From Pseudomonadota bacterium (GTDB lineage Bacteria > Pseudomonadota > Alphaproteobacteria > SHVZ01), in assembly GCA_016195085.1 (NCBI GenBank), contig JACQAG010000031.1:124001-188000 (forward strand): a stretch of 64,000 nucleotides of DNA. The letters run 5' to 3'. Of the stretch, positions 8,784 through 18,121 are shown in pieces. The notes under the pieces are model-generated. The model made no database searches. It saw only the letters and a list, made by a program, of their open reading frames with translations, and was not told the DNA's origin. The position numbers and the translations under genes are program-made. Positions within the stretch are counted from its first letter, which is position 1. The number at the start of each line of letters is the position of its first letter.

Positions 8784-9289
8784 ACTCCGAACGTCGGCTT
8801 ATCGCCGATGCTCTCCTCTCCTCCCAGTTCGACCAGATGATAATAGACCGGTCTTAGAATGCGGGCTTCGAGACGGCCCTTGACCAGAATATAAGGCCTG
8901 GGCTCGCCGGTGACAGGGTCGAGGTCGACTCGAATCGGATGCTCCGGCCCGACCTCCACCTCCTCGTCGAGATTGGTTCGCAGGATCAGGCTCTGTCCAC
9001 GCCCGGAGCCGGCGACGTTCACTTCTACGGCAATGAAGGGCGAGTCCTCGACCTCGATGCGGCCGCGCTCGACCGGCGTGGTGAGCCAATAGGTGCCGGC
9101 TTCATCGCGGCTCAACACACTGGCAAATAACCGAACCAGCGGTTTTCGGCCGATCGGCGAGCCGCGGTAATACCAGGTGCCATCGGCGCCGATTCGGATC
9201 TCGAAGTCGCCACAATCGATGGGCAGCGTCGGCCGCCCGCCTTGCGTCGGTCCGCCAAGCTCCTTGGCATCGCGGGATCGCTGGGTCAT
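8732..9289 (-). CDS. DUF1285 family protein
   Basis: A 185-residue cytoplasmic protein that I place in DUF1285 from its pattern (the segment around GTWYYRGSPIGRKPLVRLFA, then TPVERGRIEVEDSPF, then LVKGRLEARILRPVYYHLVE). It has no signal peptide or membrane segment. Structures of the family are known but no reaction has been assigned. It heads the minus-strand cluster DUF1285 - NUDIX - small membrane protein - cca and diverges from the MoxR gene across a 56-bp gap that must hold both promoters. Confidence 0.82.
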   Translation of the reverse strand: MTQRSRDAKELGGPTQGGRPTLPIDCGDFEIRIGADGTWYYRGSPIGRKPLVRLFASVLSRDEAGTYWLTTPVERGRIEVEDSPFIAVEVNVAGSGRGQSLILRTNLDEEVEVGPEHPIRVDLDPVTGEPRPYILVKGRLEARILRPVYYHLVELGGEESIGDKPTFGVWSKNTFWPLGSLEAPS

Positions 9290-9345
9290 GCTAACGGCGT
9301 TCCCTTATTTCGCGCGCACTCATCAGGCCGAGGATACCCCATACC

Positions 9346-10362
9346 GTGAGCAGCACCCTCTCCGCCAATCCATCCGGTCCGCCCGCCCCGGAGCTGGTCG
9401 CCGAAGTCGAAGCGCTCGGCCAGCGGATGGCGCTGGTGCGCGAGCGTATCGGCCGGGTGATCTTCGGCCAGGAGGCGGTCGTCGACCAGGCGCTGATCAC
9501 GCTCCTGTCCGGCGGCCATTGTCTCTTGATCGGCGTGCCGGGCCTGGCCAAGACCCGCCTCGTCGAGACGCTCGGCATCGTGCTCGGCCTCGAGGACAAG
9601 CGCATCCAGTGCACGCCCGATCTGATGCCTGCCGACATTCTGGGATCCGAGGTCCTGGAAGAGTCCGATGCCGGCCGCCGCCATTTCCGCTTCATCAAGG
9701 GGCCGGTCTTCTGCCAGCTCTTGATGGCGGACGAGGTCAACCGTGCGAGCCCGCGCACCCAGTCGGCCCTGCTGCAGGCGATGCAGGAGAAGCGCGTCTC
9801 GGTTGCCGGCCAATATCATCCGTTGCCCATCCCCTTCCATGTGCTGGCGACCCAGAACCCGCTCGAGCAGGAGGGAACCTATCCCTTGCCGGAAGCGCAG
9901 CTCGACCGCTTCCTCTTGCAGGTCGACGTCGGCTACCCCGACATCGATGCGGAGCGGCGCATGCTGATCGCGACCACCGGGGCGGATGAGGAGAAGCCGG
10001 TGGCGGTGATGCGTCCCGCCGATTTGCAGGCGGCCCAGAGGCTGGTGCGCCGCATGCCCGTGGGCGAGAGCGTGGTCGAGGCCATCCTCTCGCTGGTGCG
10101 CGCCGGCCGCCCGGATACCTCCGGCATCGACGACGTTTCGCGTCATGTCGCCTGGGGCCCGGGACCGCGCGCGAGCCAAGCCCTCATGCTGGCCTGCCGC
10201 GCGCGGGCCGTGCTCGACGACCGCCTGGTGCCGTCGATCGACGACGTGCTGGCGCTCGCCCATCCGGTGCTGCGCCACCGCATGGCGCTCAATTTCGCCG
10301 CCCGGGCCGAAGGCATCACCATCAATCAAGTGATCGACCGGTTGTGCGAGCCCTTGGCATAG
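9346..10362 (+). CDS. MoxR-family AAA+ ATPase
   Basis: A 338-residue AAA+ protein. Walker A is GVPGLAKT (63-70), Walker B LLMADEVNR (125-133), and the family sequences ATQNPLEQEGTYPLPEAQLDR and the arginine-finger region follow. MoxR ATPases act as chaperones for neighbouring von Willebrand factor A or DUF58 proteins, often in cell-envelope maturation or stress tolerance. The start is a GTG at 9346. The downstream DUF58 gene begins inside its last 19 bp, so the locus is a tight operon of four genes. Confidence 0.93.
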   Translation: MSSTLSANPSGPPAPELVAEVEALGQRMALVRERIGRVIFGQEAVVDQALITLLSGGHCLLIGVPGLAKTRLVETLGIVLGLEDKRIQCTPDLMPADILGSEVLEESDAGRRHFRFIKGPVFCQLLMADEVNRASPRTQSALLQAMQEKRVSVAGQYHPLPIPFHVLATQNPLEQEGTYPLPEAQLDRFLLQVDVGYPDIDAERRMLIATTGADEEKPVAVMRPADLQAAQRLVRRMPVGESVVEAILSLVRAGRPDTSGIDDVSRHVAWGPGPRASQALMLACRARAVLDDRLVPSIDDVLALAHPVLRHRMALNFAARAEGITINQVIDRLCEPLA

Positions 10363-11240
10363 ACCGCCCCATTCCAGTGCGGCAGCGGGCCGAACAGCTA
10401 GCCGCGACGCTGCCGCCGCTCCTGGTGGCTGCCCAGCGCGTCGCCTCCACCGTCGCCCAAGGCGTGCATGGACGTCGTCGGGTGGGTCAAGGCGAGACCT
10501 TCTGGCAGTTTCGCCCCTATGCGCCCGGCGACCCGGCGAAGGCGATCGACTGGCGGCAGTCGGCGAAAACCGACCGCGCCTTCGTGCGCGAGACCGAGTG
10601 GGAGGCGGCCCAGAGCGTCTGGCTGTGGCGCGACGGCTCGGCCTCGATGGCCTATCGCTCGGCGCGTTCGCTGCCGCTGAAGCGCGAGCGTGCCGAGCTC
10701 CTGCTGCTGGCGTTGACCGTGCTGCTGATCGGCGCCGGCGAGCATGTGGCAGCGCTCGGCCACGGCATTCCGCCCGCCACCGGCCGTGTCGCCTTGGGTC
10801 GGTTGGCCCACGTCATCGAGCAGCCCGTCGCCGCCGCCGCATCCGGCCTGCCCGGCTTCGAGCCGCTGCCGCGCCACGCCGAGCTGGTCCTCATCGGCGA
10901 CTTTCTGGCGCCGCTCGAGGAGATGCGCCAGCTCATCTCCCGGTTCCTCGGCCGCGGCGTGCGCGGCTACATCCTGCAGGTGCTGGATCCGGCGGAAGAG
11001 ACGCTGCCCTTTGCCGGACGCGTGCGTTTCGAGGGTCTCGAGGGCGAGGATCCGGCCTTGGTGCCGCGGGTCGAGTCGGTGCGCAGCGACTATGTGAGCC
11101 GCATGAGCGAGCATCAGGCGGGTCTCGCCGAGCTCGCGCGCGCGGCCGGCTGGTACTACGGCATGCACCACACCGACCGCACGCCGGAGCGGGGCCTGCT
11201 ATCGCTCTATGCCGCGTTGGCGCGGCTGCCCATAAACTAG
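10344..11240 (+). CDS. DUF58 domain protein of the MoxR operon
   Basis: This 298-residue protein carries the DUF58 signature RRRVGQGETFWQFRPYAPGDP...IDWRQSAKTDRAFVRE near residues 42-80, then a von Willebrand A-like core (VWLWRDGSASM). DUF58 proteins are usual partners of MoxR ATPases. The GTG start at 10344 lies 19 bp inside the MoxR gene. No membrane segment is obvious, so it is probably a cytoplasmic link between the ATPase and the two membrane proteins that follow. Confidence 0.88.
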   Translation: MRALGIDRPIPVRQRAEQLAATLPPLLVAAQRVASTVAQGVHGRRRVGQGETFWQFRPYAPGDPAKAIDWRQSAKTDRAFVRETEWEAAQSVWLWRDGSASMAYRSARSLPLKRERAELLLLALTVLLIGAGEHVAALGHGIPPATGRVALGRLAHVIEQPVAAAASGLPGFEPLPRHAELVLIGDFLAPLEEMRQLISRFLGRGVRGYILQVLDPAEETLPFAGRVRFEGLEGEDPALVPRVESVRSDYVSRMSEHQAGLAELARAAGWYYGMHHTDRTPERGLLSLYAALARLPIN

Positions 11241-11252
11241 GAGTCGCGGCGG

Positions 11253-13997
11253 TTGCTGACCCTCGGATCCATCGCTTTCGCTTCGCCGTGGGTCCTGGCC
11301 GCACTGGCGGCGCTGCCGATCATCTGGCTCCTGCTCCGGGTGACCCCGCCGGCGCCGAAGCGGCTGCTGTTTCCGGCGATCCGGCTCCTCTATCTCTTGC
11401 GTCCGAAGGAGGAGACGCCGGCACGCACGCCATGGTGGCTCATCCTGCTCCGCCTCACGCTGGCGGCGACGGTTATCCTGGCGCTCGCCCAGCCGCTGCT
11501 CAATCCGGGTGCCAGGCTCGCCGGCAGCGGACCCTTGGTGCTCGTCATCGACGATGATTGGGCGGCAGCGCCGCGTTGGGTCGATCACCGCCGGGCGCTC
11601 GTCGATCTCATCGACCAGGCCGAGCGCGAGGGACGGCCGGTGGCGCTCATCACCACGGCGGCCGGTGCGGAGGAAGGCCGGCGCTCCTCCGGCATCATCA
11701 GCGCCGCCGACGCGCGCGCCATCGCGCAGGCCCTCCAGCCGAGACCTTGGCTCCCCGACCATGCCGCAGCGCAGGCGGCGATCGACCGTCTCGTGCTTCC
11801 CGGCCCGGCCCACGCCGCCTATCTCGCCGACGGCGTCGCCGGCGGCAGCGCCCAGAATTCCCTCATGGAGAGGCTGCAGCATCTGGGCGGGCTCGCGCTT
11901 TTCACCGACCGCGCCGACGTGCTGCCGCATCTCCTGCAGCCGCCCTCGGGCAATGGCAACGACCTGGTGGTGACGACGCTCCGCGCCGCCGCCGCCGGCG
12001 AGACGCAGCTCAAGCTCAGGGCGCTCGCCGGTGACGGCCGCGTGCTCGCCCTCGAGCCGGCGCGCTTCGGCGCCGAAGGGCTCAAGGCCGAGACCAAGCT
12101 CGCCTTGCCGACCGAGCTGCGCAATCAGGTGGCGCGCATCGAGCTCGAGGGAGAAGCCTCGGCCGGCGCCGTCGTGCTCCTGGACGAGCGCTGGCGCCGG
12201 CGGCCCGTGGGCCTCGTCGGCGGCACCGCCTTCGATGCCTCGCAGCCGCTCCTGGACGAGCTGCACTACATCGATCGGGCGCTTTCACCCTTCAGCGAGG
12301 TACGGCGCGGGCCGCTCCTGGAGCTGCTGAAGCGCGAGCTGGCGGTGATCGTGCTGCCCGACAGCGGCGCCTTGCCGCCGAACGAGCGCGCCCAGCTCGA
12401 CCCCTGGATCAACAATGGCGGCGTGCTGCTGCGCTTCGCCGGGCCGAAGCTCGCCAATGGCGATGACGATCTGGTGCCGGTCAGGCTCCGGCGCGGCGAC
12501 CGGGCCTTGGGCGGCGCCTTGTCCTGGAGCCGTCCGGCCAATCTGGCGCCCTTCGATGCCAGCTCGCCCTTCGCCACTCTGGTGCTGCCGCCCGACGTCA
12601 CCGTCTCGCGCCAGGTGCTGGCGCAGCCGGTCATCGACCTCAACGAGAAGACCTGGGCGCGGCTCGCCGACGGCACGCCGATCGTGACCGCTGAGAAGCG
12701 CGGCTCCGGCTGGGTGGTGCTGGTGCACACCACCGCCAGTCCCGCTTGGTCCAACCTGCCGCTATCGGGCTTGTTCGTGGAGATGCTGCGACGGCTGGTG
12801 GCGCTGAGCCAGGGCGTGGTCGGCGGCTCCGGTACCGCCTCGCTGCCGGCGATCGAGACCCTCGATGGCTTCGGACGGTCGGAAAAGCCGCCGGCCACCG
12901 TGGCGGTGCTGCCGGCGGACGGGCAGGTCGGCCCGACCAATCCGCCCGGCCTCTACGGCACCGACACGGTCAGACGAACGCTCAACCTGGCGCCCTCGGT
13001 GCCGAGCTTGCAGGCGATGCCGGCACCGCCCGACGGCGTCGCCAGGGTCATTTATGCGCGCGCCCAGGAGGTCGATCTGAAGCCGTGGCTGCTGGCGCTG
13101 GCGCTCGCCATCCTGTTGGCCGACACCGTCATTGGGCTGGCGCTGCGCGGGCTCTTGCCTGGCCGCGCCGCCGGCATGCGCGCGGCCTCCCTGGCGCTCA
13201 TGCTCCTCCTCTTCGGCCACGGTGCCGCCTTGGCGCAGACCCGCTCCCAACGCGGCGCCGGCGCCAGCCCCGCCGATATCTTCGCCCTCGATGCCACGCT
13301 GCGCCCGCGCTTGGCTTATGTGATCACCGGCGACGGCCAGCTCGATGACACCAGCCGCGCCGGGCTCGAAGGCTTGACCCTGGTGCTGTCGCGGCGCACC
13401 GCGCTCGAGCCCGACCAGCCCATGGGTGTGGATGTGGAGAATGACGAGCTCGCCTTCTTCGCCCTCATCTATTGGCCGATGAGCGCCCAGCAGCGTCTGC
13501 TTTCGCCCCAGGCGGTGCAGCGGCTCGACACCTACCTGCACAATGGCGGCACCATTCTCTTCGACACCCGCGACCAGGCCGAGACCGTGGCCGATCCCTT
13601 CGGCGCCGGGCCCGGCGCCCAGCGGCTGCGCGAGCTGGTGCGCGGCCTCAACATGCCGGCGCTGACGCCGGTGCCGCCCGACCATGTCTTGACCAAGGCG
13701 TTCTACTTGCTGAACGAGTTTCCCGGGCGCTTCGTCGGCGGCCAGGTCTGGGTGGAGCCGACGCGGGCGCGCGGCGAAGACGAGGTATCGTCGGTCATCA
13801 TCGGCGCCAATGACTGGGGCGGCGCCTGGGCAATGGACGGCCGCGGCCGCGGCATCCTGCCGGTGGTTCCCGGCGGCGAGCTGCAGCGCGAGATGGCATA
13901 TCGCTTCGGCGTCAATCTCGTCATGTACGCGCTTACCGGCAACTACAAGGCCGACCAGGTGCACGTGCCCGCCATCCTCGAGCGGATCGGACAATGA
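11253..13997 (+). CDS. large membrane protein, BatA-like N-terminus and DUF4159 C-terminus
   Basis: A 914-residue protein. The N-terminus has two membrane helices around a basic loop (ASPWVLAALAALPIIWLLLR, then WLILLRLTLAATVILALAQP), as in BatA-like aerotolerance proteins. A large central region shows VWA-like segments (GPLVLVIDDDWAAAPRW). Two more helices lie near residues 610-660, and the C-terminal 230 residues match DUF4159 (RPRLAYVITGDGQLDD...DTYLHNGGTILFDTRD). It begins with TTG at 11253, 9 bp after an AGGAG. Alphaproteobacteria often carry this gene between DUF58 and the next VWA-type protein. The role is probably in envelope homeostasis and remains unproven. Confidence 0.85.
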   Translation: MLTLGSIAFASPWVLAALAALPIIWLLLRVTPPAPKRLLFPAIRLLYLLRPKEETPARTPWWLILLRLTLAATVILALAQPLLNPGARLAGSGPLVLVIDDDWAAAPRWVDHRRALVDLIDQAEREGRPVALITTAAGAEEGRRSSGIISAADARAIAQALQPRPWLPDHAAAQAAIDRLVLPGPAHAAYLADGVAGGSAQNSLMERLQHLGGLALFTDRADVLPHLLQPPSGNGNDLVVTTLRAAAAGETQLKLRALAGDGRVLALEPARFGAEGLKAETKLALPTELRNQVARIELEGEASAGAVVLLDERWRRRPVGLVGGTAFDASQPLLDELHYIDRALSPFSEVRRGPLLELLKRELAVIVLPDSGALPPNERAQLDPWINNGGVLLRFAGPKLANGDDDLVPVRLRRGDRALGGALSWSRPANLAPFDASSPFATLVLPPDVTVSRQVLAQPVIDLNEKTWARLADGTPIVTAEKRGSGWVVLVHTTASPAWSNLPLSGLFVEMLRRLVALSQGVVGGSGTASLPAIETLDGFGRSEKPPATVAVLPADGQVGPTNPPGLYGTDTVRRTLNLAPSVPSLQAMPAPPDGVARVIYARAQEVDLKPWLLALALAILLADTVIGLALRGLLPGRAAGMRAASLALMLLLFGHGAALAQTRSQRGAGASPADIFALDATLRPRLAYVITGDGQLDDTSRAGLEGLTLVLSRRTALEPDQPMGVDVENDELAFFALIYWPMSAQQRLLSPQAVQRLDTYLHNGGTILFDTRDQAETVADPFGAGPGAQRLRELVRGLNMPALTPVPPDHVLTKAFYLLNEFPGRFVGGQVWVEPTRARGEDEVSSVIIGANDWGGAWAMDGRGRGILPVVPGGELQREMAYRFGVNLVMYALTGNYKADQVHVPAILERIGQ

Positions 13998-16081
13998 CCG
14001 CGGCCGGGCTGCACATCGCCATCGCGCCGGCGCTGCCGCTCTGGACGGTGGCTCTGTTCGGTCTGTTGGCGCTGACGGTGCTTGCTCTCGGCATCTTTGC
14101 CCGCGCTCGCGGCACGACGCTCAGAACCATCGCCGCCGCGGCGCTGTGGCTGACCTTGCTCAATCCGTCGCTGGTGTCCGAGCGGCGCGAGGCCAGGCCC
14201 GACGTGGCCGTCGTCGTCGTCGATCAGACGCCGAGCATGCAGATCGGCGATCGTCGCCAGCAGGTGCAATCCGCACTCGACCAGCTGACCCGGCGTCTGG
14301 CGACGATGGCGGGGCTCGAAGTCCGCATCGTGCCGTTGACCGGAAGCGTCGTCGGCCCGACGACCGGAAGCGAGGATGGGAGCCGGCTGTTCAGCGCCCT
14401 CGAGCGGGCGCTGGCCGACGTGCCCCGCCAGCGGCTGGCAGGCGTGGTGGCGCTCACCGACGGGCAGATCCACGACGTGCCGAACCCGCCATCCGGCAAT
14501 CAGCTGACGGCACCCTTCCATGCCTTGATCGCCGGGCACCGCAACGAGGCCGATCGGCGCCTGGTGGTGGCGCGCGCGCCCGCCTACGGGCTCGTCGGCA
14601 AGCCCGTCACCATCACCGTCAGAGTCGAGGATACCGCGGCTGTGCCCGGCCAGACCGTGGGCTTGACCTTGCGGCGCGACGGCGCCGGCGAGCAGCGCGT
14701 CACGGTTCCGGTCGGGCGCGACACCGACATCACGCTCACCCTCGATCATGGCGGCCAGACCGTGATCGAGCTCGAGGTCGAGCCCGGAGCGAACCCGCTC
14801 TCCTTGGACAACAAGCGCGCGGTCATCGCCATCAACGGCGTGCGCGACCGGCTGCGGGTGCTCCTGGTCTCGGGCGAGCCGCATGCGGGCGAGCGCACCT
14901 GGCGCAGCCTCTTGAAGGCCGATCCGTCGGTCGATCTCGTGCATTTCACCATTCTGAGGCCGCCGGAGAAGCAGGACGGCACGCCGATCCGCGAGCTGTC
15001 GCTGATCGCCTTTCCGATCCGCGAGCTCTTCGAGCTCAAGCTCGACGAGTTCGACCTCATCATCTTCGATCGCTACCAGCGGCAAGGCATCCTGCCCCGC
15101 ATCTATCTCAGCAACATCGCCGACTATGTGCAGAAGGGCGGTGCGCTCCTGGATGCCGCGGGCCCGCCTTATGCGACGGGCCTCAGCCTCTATCGCTCGC
15201 CTTTGGGCCAGGTGCTTCCGGCCGAGCCCAACGGCGTCGTTTTCGAGGAAGGCTTCAAGCCGAAATTGACCGATGTCGGCCACCGGCACCCGGTGACCGC
15301 CGACCTGCCCGGCGCCGGCATGGGCACCGACCTACCGGATTGGGGGCGCTGGTTCCGCCACATCGATGCCGACCCGCACCGCGGCGAGGTGGTGATGCAG
15401 GGCATCGGCCAGCGTCCGATCTTGGTCTTGGACCGGGTCGGCAAGGGGCGCGTGGCGCAGCTCTTGAGCGACCACATCTGGCTCTGGACCCGCGGCTACG
15501 AAGGCGGCGGGCCGCAAGCGGAGCTGCTGCGCCGGCTGGCCCACTGGCTGATGAAGGAGCCGGAGCTGGAGGAGAACGATCTGAAGGCGCAGGTCGTCGG
15601 CAACCGCCTGCAGATCACCCGCCGCAGCCTGAAGCCGGACGACCGGCCGGTCGAGGTGACGAAGCCGGACGGCGAGGTCGCCTCGGTGCCGATGACGGAC
15701 GATCCCTCCGGGCGCGCCGTCGGCAGCCTCACGGTCGAGCGCCCCGGCCTCTATCGCCTGAGCGACGGCACCCTCACCACGGTTGCCGCGGTCGGCGCGC
15801 TCAACCCGTTGGAGTTCTCCGACATGCGGGCGACCGAGACCAAGCTCGCCCCGATCGCGGCCGCCACCGGCGGCGGCGTCGAGTGGCTGGCCGACGGCCT
15901 GCCCGACATCCGCCGCATCCGCCCGGGGCGGCAGGCGGCGGGCCGCGGCTGGATCGGGCTCAAGGCCAATGGCGATTTCATGGTGACCGGGGTCGACGAG
16001 GTGCCGCTGCTGCCGGCCTTCCTGGTGCTGGCCATCGCGCTCGGCACGCTCATGCTGGCGTGGCGCCGCGAAGGACGTTAG
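13994..16081 (+). CDS. membrane VWA / glutamine-amidotransferase-like protein of the MoxR operon
   Basis: This 695-residue protein starts with two membrane helices (about 14-33 and 40-56). A VWA-like segment with VAVVVVDQTPSMQIGD follows, keeping the D-x-(T/S)-x-S metal-site pattern as DQTPS. The middle and C-terminal parts resemble class I amidotransferase-like folds (LLDAAGPPYATG), but I see no catalytic Cys-His-Glu set. One helix closes the protein (LLPAFLVLAIALGTLMLAW). The ATG overlaps the preceding stop as ATGA. It is the last of the MoxR operon and likely works with the 914-residue protein at the inner membrane. Confidence 0.82.
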   Translation: MTAAGLHIAIAPALPLWTVALFGLLALTVLALGIFARARGTTLRTIAAAALWLTLLNPSLVSERREARPDVAVVVVDQTPSMQIGDRRQQVQSALDQLTRRLATMAGLEVRIVPLTGSVVGPTTGSEDGSRLFSALERALADVPRQRLAGVVALTDGQIHDVPNPPSGNQLTAPFHALIAGHRNEADRRLVVARAPAYGLVGKPVTITVRVEDTAAVPGQTVGLTLRRDGAGEQRVTVPVGRDTDITLTLDHGGQTVIELEVEPGANPLSLDNKRAVIAINGVRDRLRVLLVSGEPHAGERTWRSLLKADPSVDLVHFTILRPPEKQDGTPIRELSLIAFPIRELFELKLDEFDLIIFDRYQRQGILPRIYLSNIADYVQKGGALLDAAGPPYATGLSLYRSPLGQVLPAEPNGVVFEEGFKPKLTDVGHRHPVTADLPGAGMGTDLPDWGRWFRHIDADPHRGEVVMQGIGQRPILVLDRVGKGRVAQLLSDHIWLWTRGYEGGGPQAELLRRLAHWLMKEPELEENDLKAQVVGNRLQITRRSLKPDDRPVEVTKPDGEVASVPMTDDPSGRAVGSLTVERPGLYRLSDGTLTTVAAVGALNPLEFSDMRATETKLAPIAAATGGGVEWLADGLPDIRRIRPGRQAAGRGWIGLKANGDFMVTGVDEVPLLPAFLVLAIALGTLMLAWRREGR

Positions 16082-16105
16082 TCCGGCGCCGCGGCGGGGG
16101 GGCGC

Positions 16106-18121
16106 GTGGTAACCGTCGAAGAATTCCTGAAAGTGGCGCTTCAGCACCATCGCGCCGGGCGGTTGACCGCCGCCGACTACATCTATCGCCAGGTCCTCGC
16201 CGTCAATCAGGACCAGCCGGACGCGCTGCATCTCTCCGGCGTGCTCGCGCTCGAGCAGGGCGAGCCTGTGCTGGCGGCCGAGCGCATCGAGCGCGCCATC
16301 GCCGCCAGCGGCGATCGCGCCCATTATCACCTGAGCCTGGCGAAGGCGAAGCGGATGATCGGCCAGAATGCCGCGTCCGCGGCCAGCACGCGACGCGCCC
16401 TGGCGCTCGACCCGGCTCAGTTCGACATCGTCAATCTCCTGGGCGCGCATGCCCACGAGTCCCTCGATCCGCAGGGCGCCATGCGATTCTTCACCCGCGC
16501 GCTTGCCGTCGATCCCTCGAGCGGCGATGCCGAAAGCAATCTCGCCATGATGCTGCAAGGACACGTCGGAACCGAGCCGGCGGTCCGGCGCTACAAGGCC
16601 GTGCTCCAGCGCGAGCCGACCCATAGCGTGGCCGCTGCCGGCCTTGCCTTCACCTTTCAGGAGAGCGGCCGGAGCGTCGAGGCTGAGGCCGAGGCAAGGC
16701 GCCTCCTCGCCCTCGGGGCGCCGGCCGCTTCGGTCCTGCCGTTCCTGGCGATGACGCCGCTGTTTCCCCGCGACCGCGAGGAAATTGCCGCCGTGCGGAA
16801 CCAGCTGCTGACCGCGCTCGACCGCCTCATCGAAACCGCGCCGGCCGGGAGCCTGCCGCATCCGGAAAAGGTCATTCGCGCCACCGGCTTTTTTCTCGCT
16901 TATCACGATTGGGACGATCGGGCGACGCAGGAGCGGTTGGCCCGGCTCTACCTCAAGATCACGCCGGATCTCGATTGGACGGCTCCCCATTGCGAGGCCA
17001 AGCGGCCGCGCCGGGACCGGCTGCGCATCGGCTTCGTGTCGTTCAATCTCCGCAGCCACACCATCGGTGTCCTCAACCGAGGCATCCTCGCCAATCTGTC
17101 GCGGCAGCGGTTCGAGACCTTCATCTTCCGCAATCCGCGCCGCAACGACTCCGTCGCCGATGAGATCGAAGCCTCCGTCGACGGTGTGGGCGTGCTGCCC
17201 TTCGATCTTGCGGGCGCGCGTCGCCTCATCGCCGGCTACGAGCTGGATGCGCTCATCTATCCCGACATCGGCATGGACGCCTTCGTCTACTTCCTCGCCT
17301 TTGCGCGTCTGGCCCCGGCGCAGGTCACGAGCTGGGGCCACCCCGATACCACCGGAATTCCCAACATCGATTATTTCCTCTCGGCCGCCGACATCGAGCC
17401 CGAAGGTGCCGAGGCGCATTACAGCGAAAGGCTGATTCGGCTTCGGAGCTTCCCCAATCATTTTACCCCGCCGGACCGCGCGCGCCGGTTGACGGGGCGC
17501 GCCGCCTTCGGCCTGCCGGAGGATGCGATCCTCTACGGCTGCGCGCAGAATCCGGTGAAATTCCACCCGGATTTCGACGCAGCACTGGTGCGGATTCTCC
17601 GCGAGGATCGGAAGGCAAGGCTGGTCCTCAATTCCGGCGGCCGCGCCCATTGGCTGGGGATGTTCCTGGAGCGGCTCAAGTCGCGCTTGCCCTCGGTTCA
17701 GGAGCGGGTGGTGCTGACCCAGAATCTCGACCGCGCCAGCTTCACCGGTCTCTTGGAGGCGGTGGATGCGCTCGTCGATCCGTTCCATTTCAGCGGCGGC
17801 AACACCAGCCTGGAGGCGTTCTCGGTGGCTCAACCCGTGGTGACCTGGCCGGGCCGCTTCATGCGCGGCCGCTTGACCCATGGCTGCTACCGGCGCATGG
17901 GCATGGCCGATCTCGTCGCCGACGGCCCGGAGGCGTTCGTCGGCCTGGCGCAGCGCCTCGCCAACGACCGGCCCTGGCGTCAGACCATGAGCGAGACGAT
18001 CCGGAGCCGCTCGCCGGTGCTCTACGACAATGTCGAGTCCGTGCGCGAGCTCGAACGCTTCCTCGAAGCCGCCATCGCCGCGGCCGAACGCGGCGAGCGG
18101 CTGGCGGATTGGAGCGGCTAG
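16106..18121 (+). CDS. TPR protein with SPINDLY-type O-GlcNAc transferase domain
   Basis: A 671-residue protein. Residues 1-250 are tetratricopeptide repeats (for example LAVNQDQPDALHLSGVLALE and LAVDPSSGDAESNLAMMLQG). Residues about 295-650 match the GT41 O-linked GlcNAc/fucosyl transferase C-terminal region, including RLRIGFVSFNLRSHTIG, QVTSWGHPDTTGI, LYGCAQNPVKFHPDF and the nucleotide-sugar site FSGGNTSLEAFSVAQPVVTW. The start is a GTG behind a G-rich stretch, 24 bp after the MoxR operon. In bacteria such proteins modify flagellar, adhesin or other proteins, but the target here is unknown. It overlaps the convergent amidotransferase gene by 4 bp. Confidence 0.9.
   Translation: MVTVEEFLKVALQHHRAGRLTAADYIYRQVLAVNQDQPDALHLSGVLALEQGEPVLAAERIERAIAASGDRAHYHLSLAKAKRMIGQNAASAASTRRALALDPAQFDIVNLLGAHAHESLDPQGAMRFFTRALAVDPSSGDAESNLAMMLQGHVGTEPAVRRYKAVLQREPTHSVAAAGLAFTFQESGRSVEAEAEARRLLALGAPAASVLPFLAMTPLFPRDREEIAAVRNQLLTALDRLIETAPAGSLPHPEKVIRATGFFLAYHDWDDRATQERLARLYLKITPDLDWTAPHCEAKRPRRDRLRIGFVSFNLRSHTIGVLNRGILANLSRQRFETFIFRNPRRNDSVADEIEASVDGVGVLPFDLAGARRLIAGYELDALIYPDIGMDAFVYFLAFARLAPAQVTSWGHPDTTGIPNIDYFLSAADIEPEGAEAHYSERLIRLRSFPNHFTPPDRARRLTGRAAFGLPEDAILYGCAQNPVKFHPDFDAALVRILREDRKARLVLNSGGRAHWLGMFLERLKSRLPSVQERVVLTQNLDRASFTGLLEAVDALVDPFHFSGGNTSLEAFSVAQPVVTWPGRFMRGRLTHGCYRRMGMADLVADGPEAFVGLAQRLANDRPWRQTMSETIRSRSPVLYDNVESVRELERFLEAAIAAAERGERLADWSG

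Noticed and set aside
13810-16626. A 938-residue open frame on the plus strand
   Set aside because: It is an Arg/Ala/Gly-rich shadow of the 914- and 695-residue genes and matches no family.
15332-17881. An 849-residue open frame on the minus strand
   Set aside because: Antisense to well-supported coding sequence in GC-rich DNA, with no recognisable domain.
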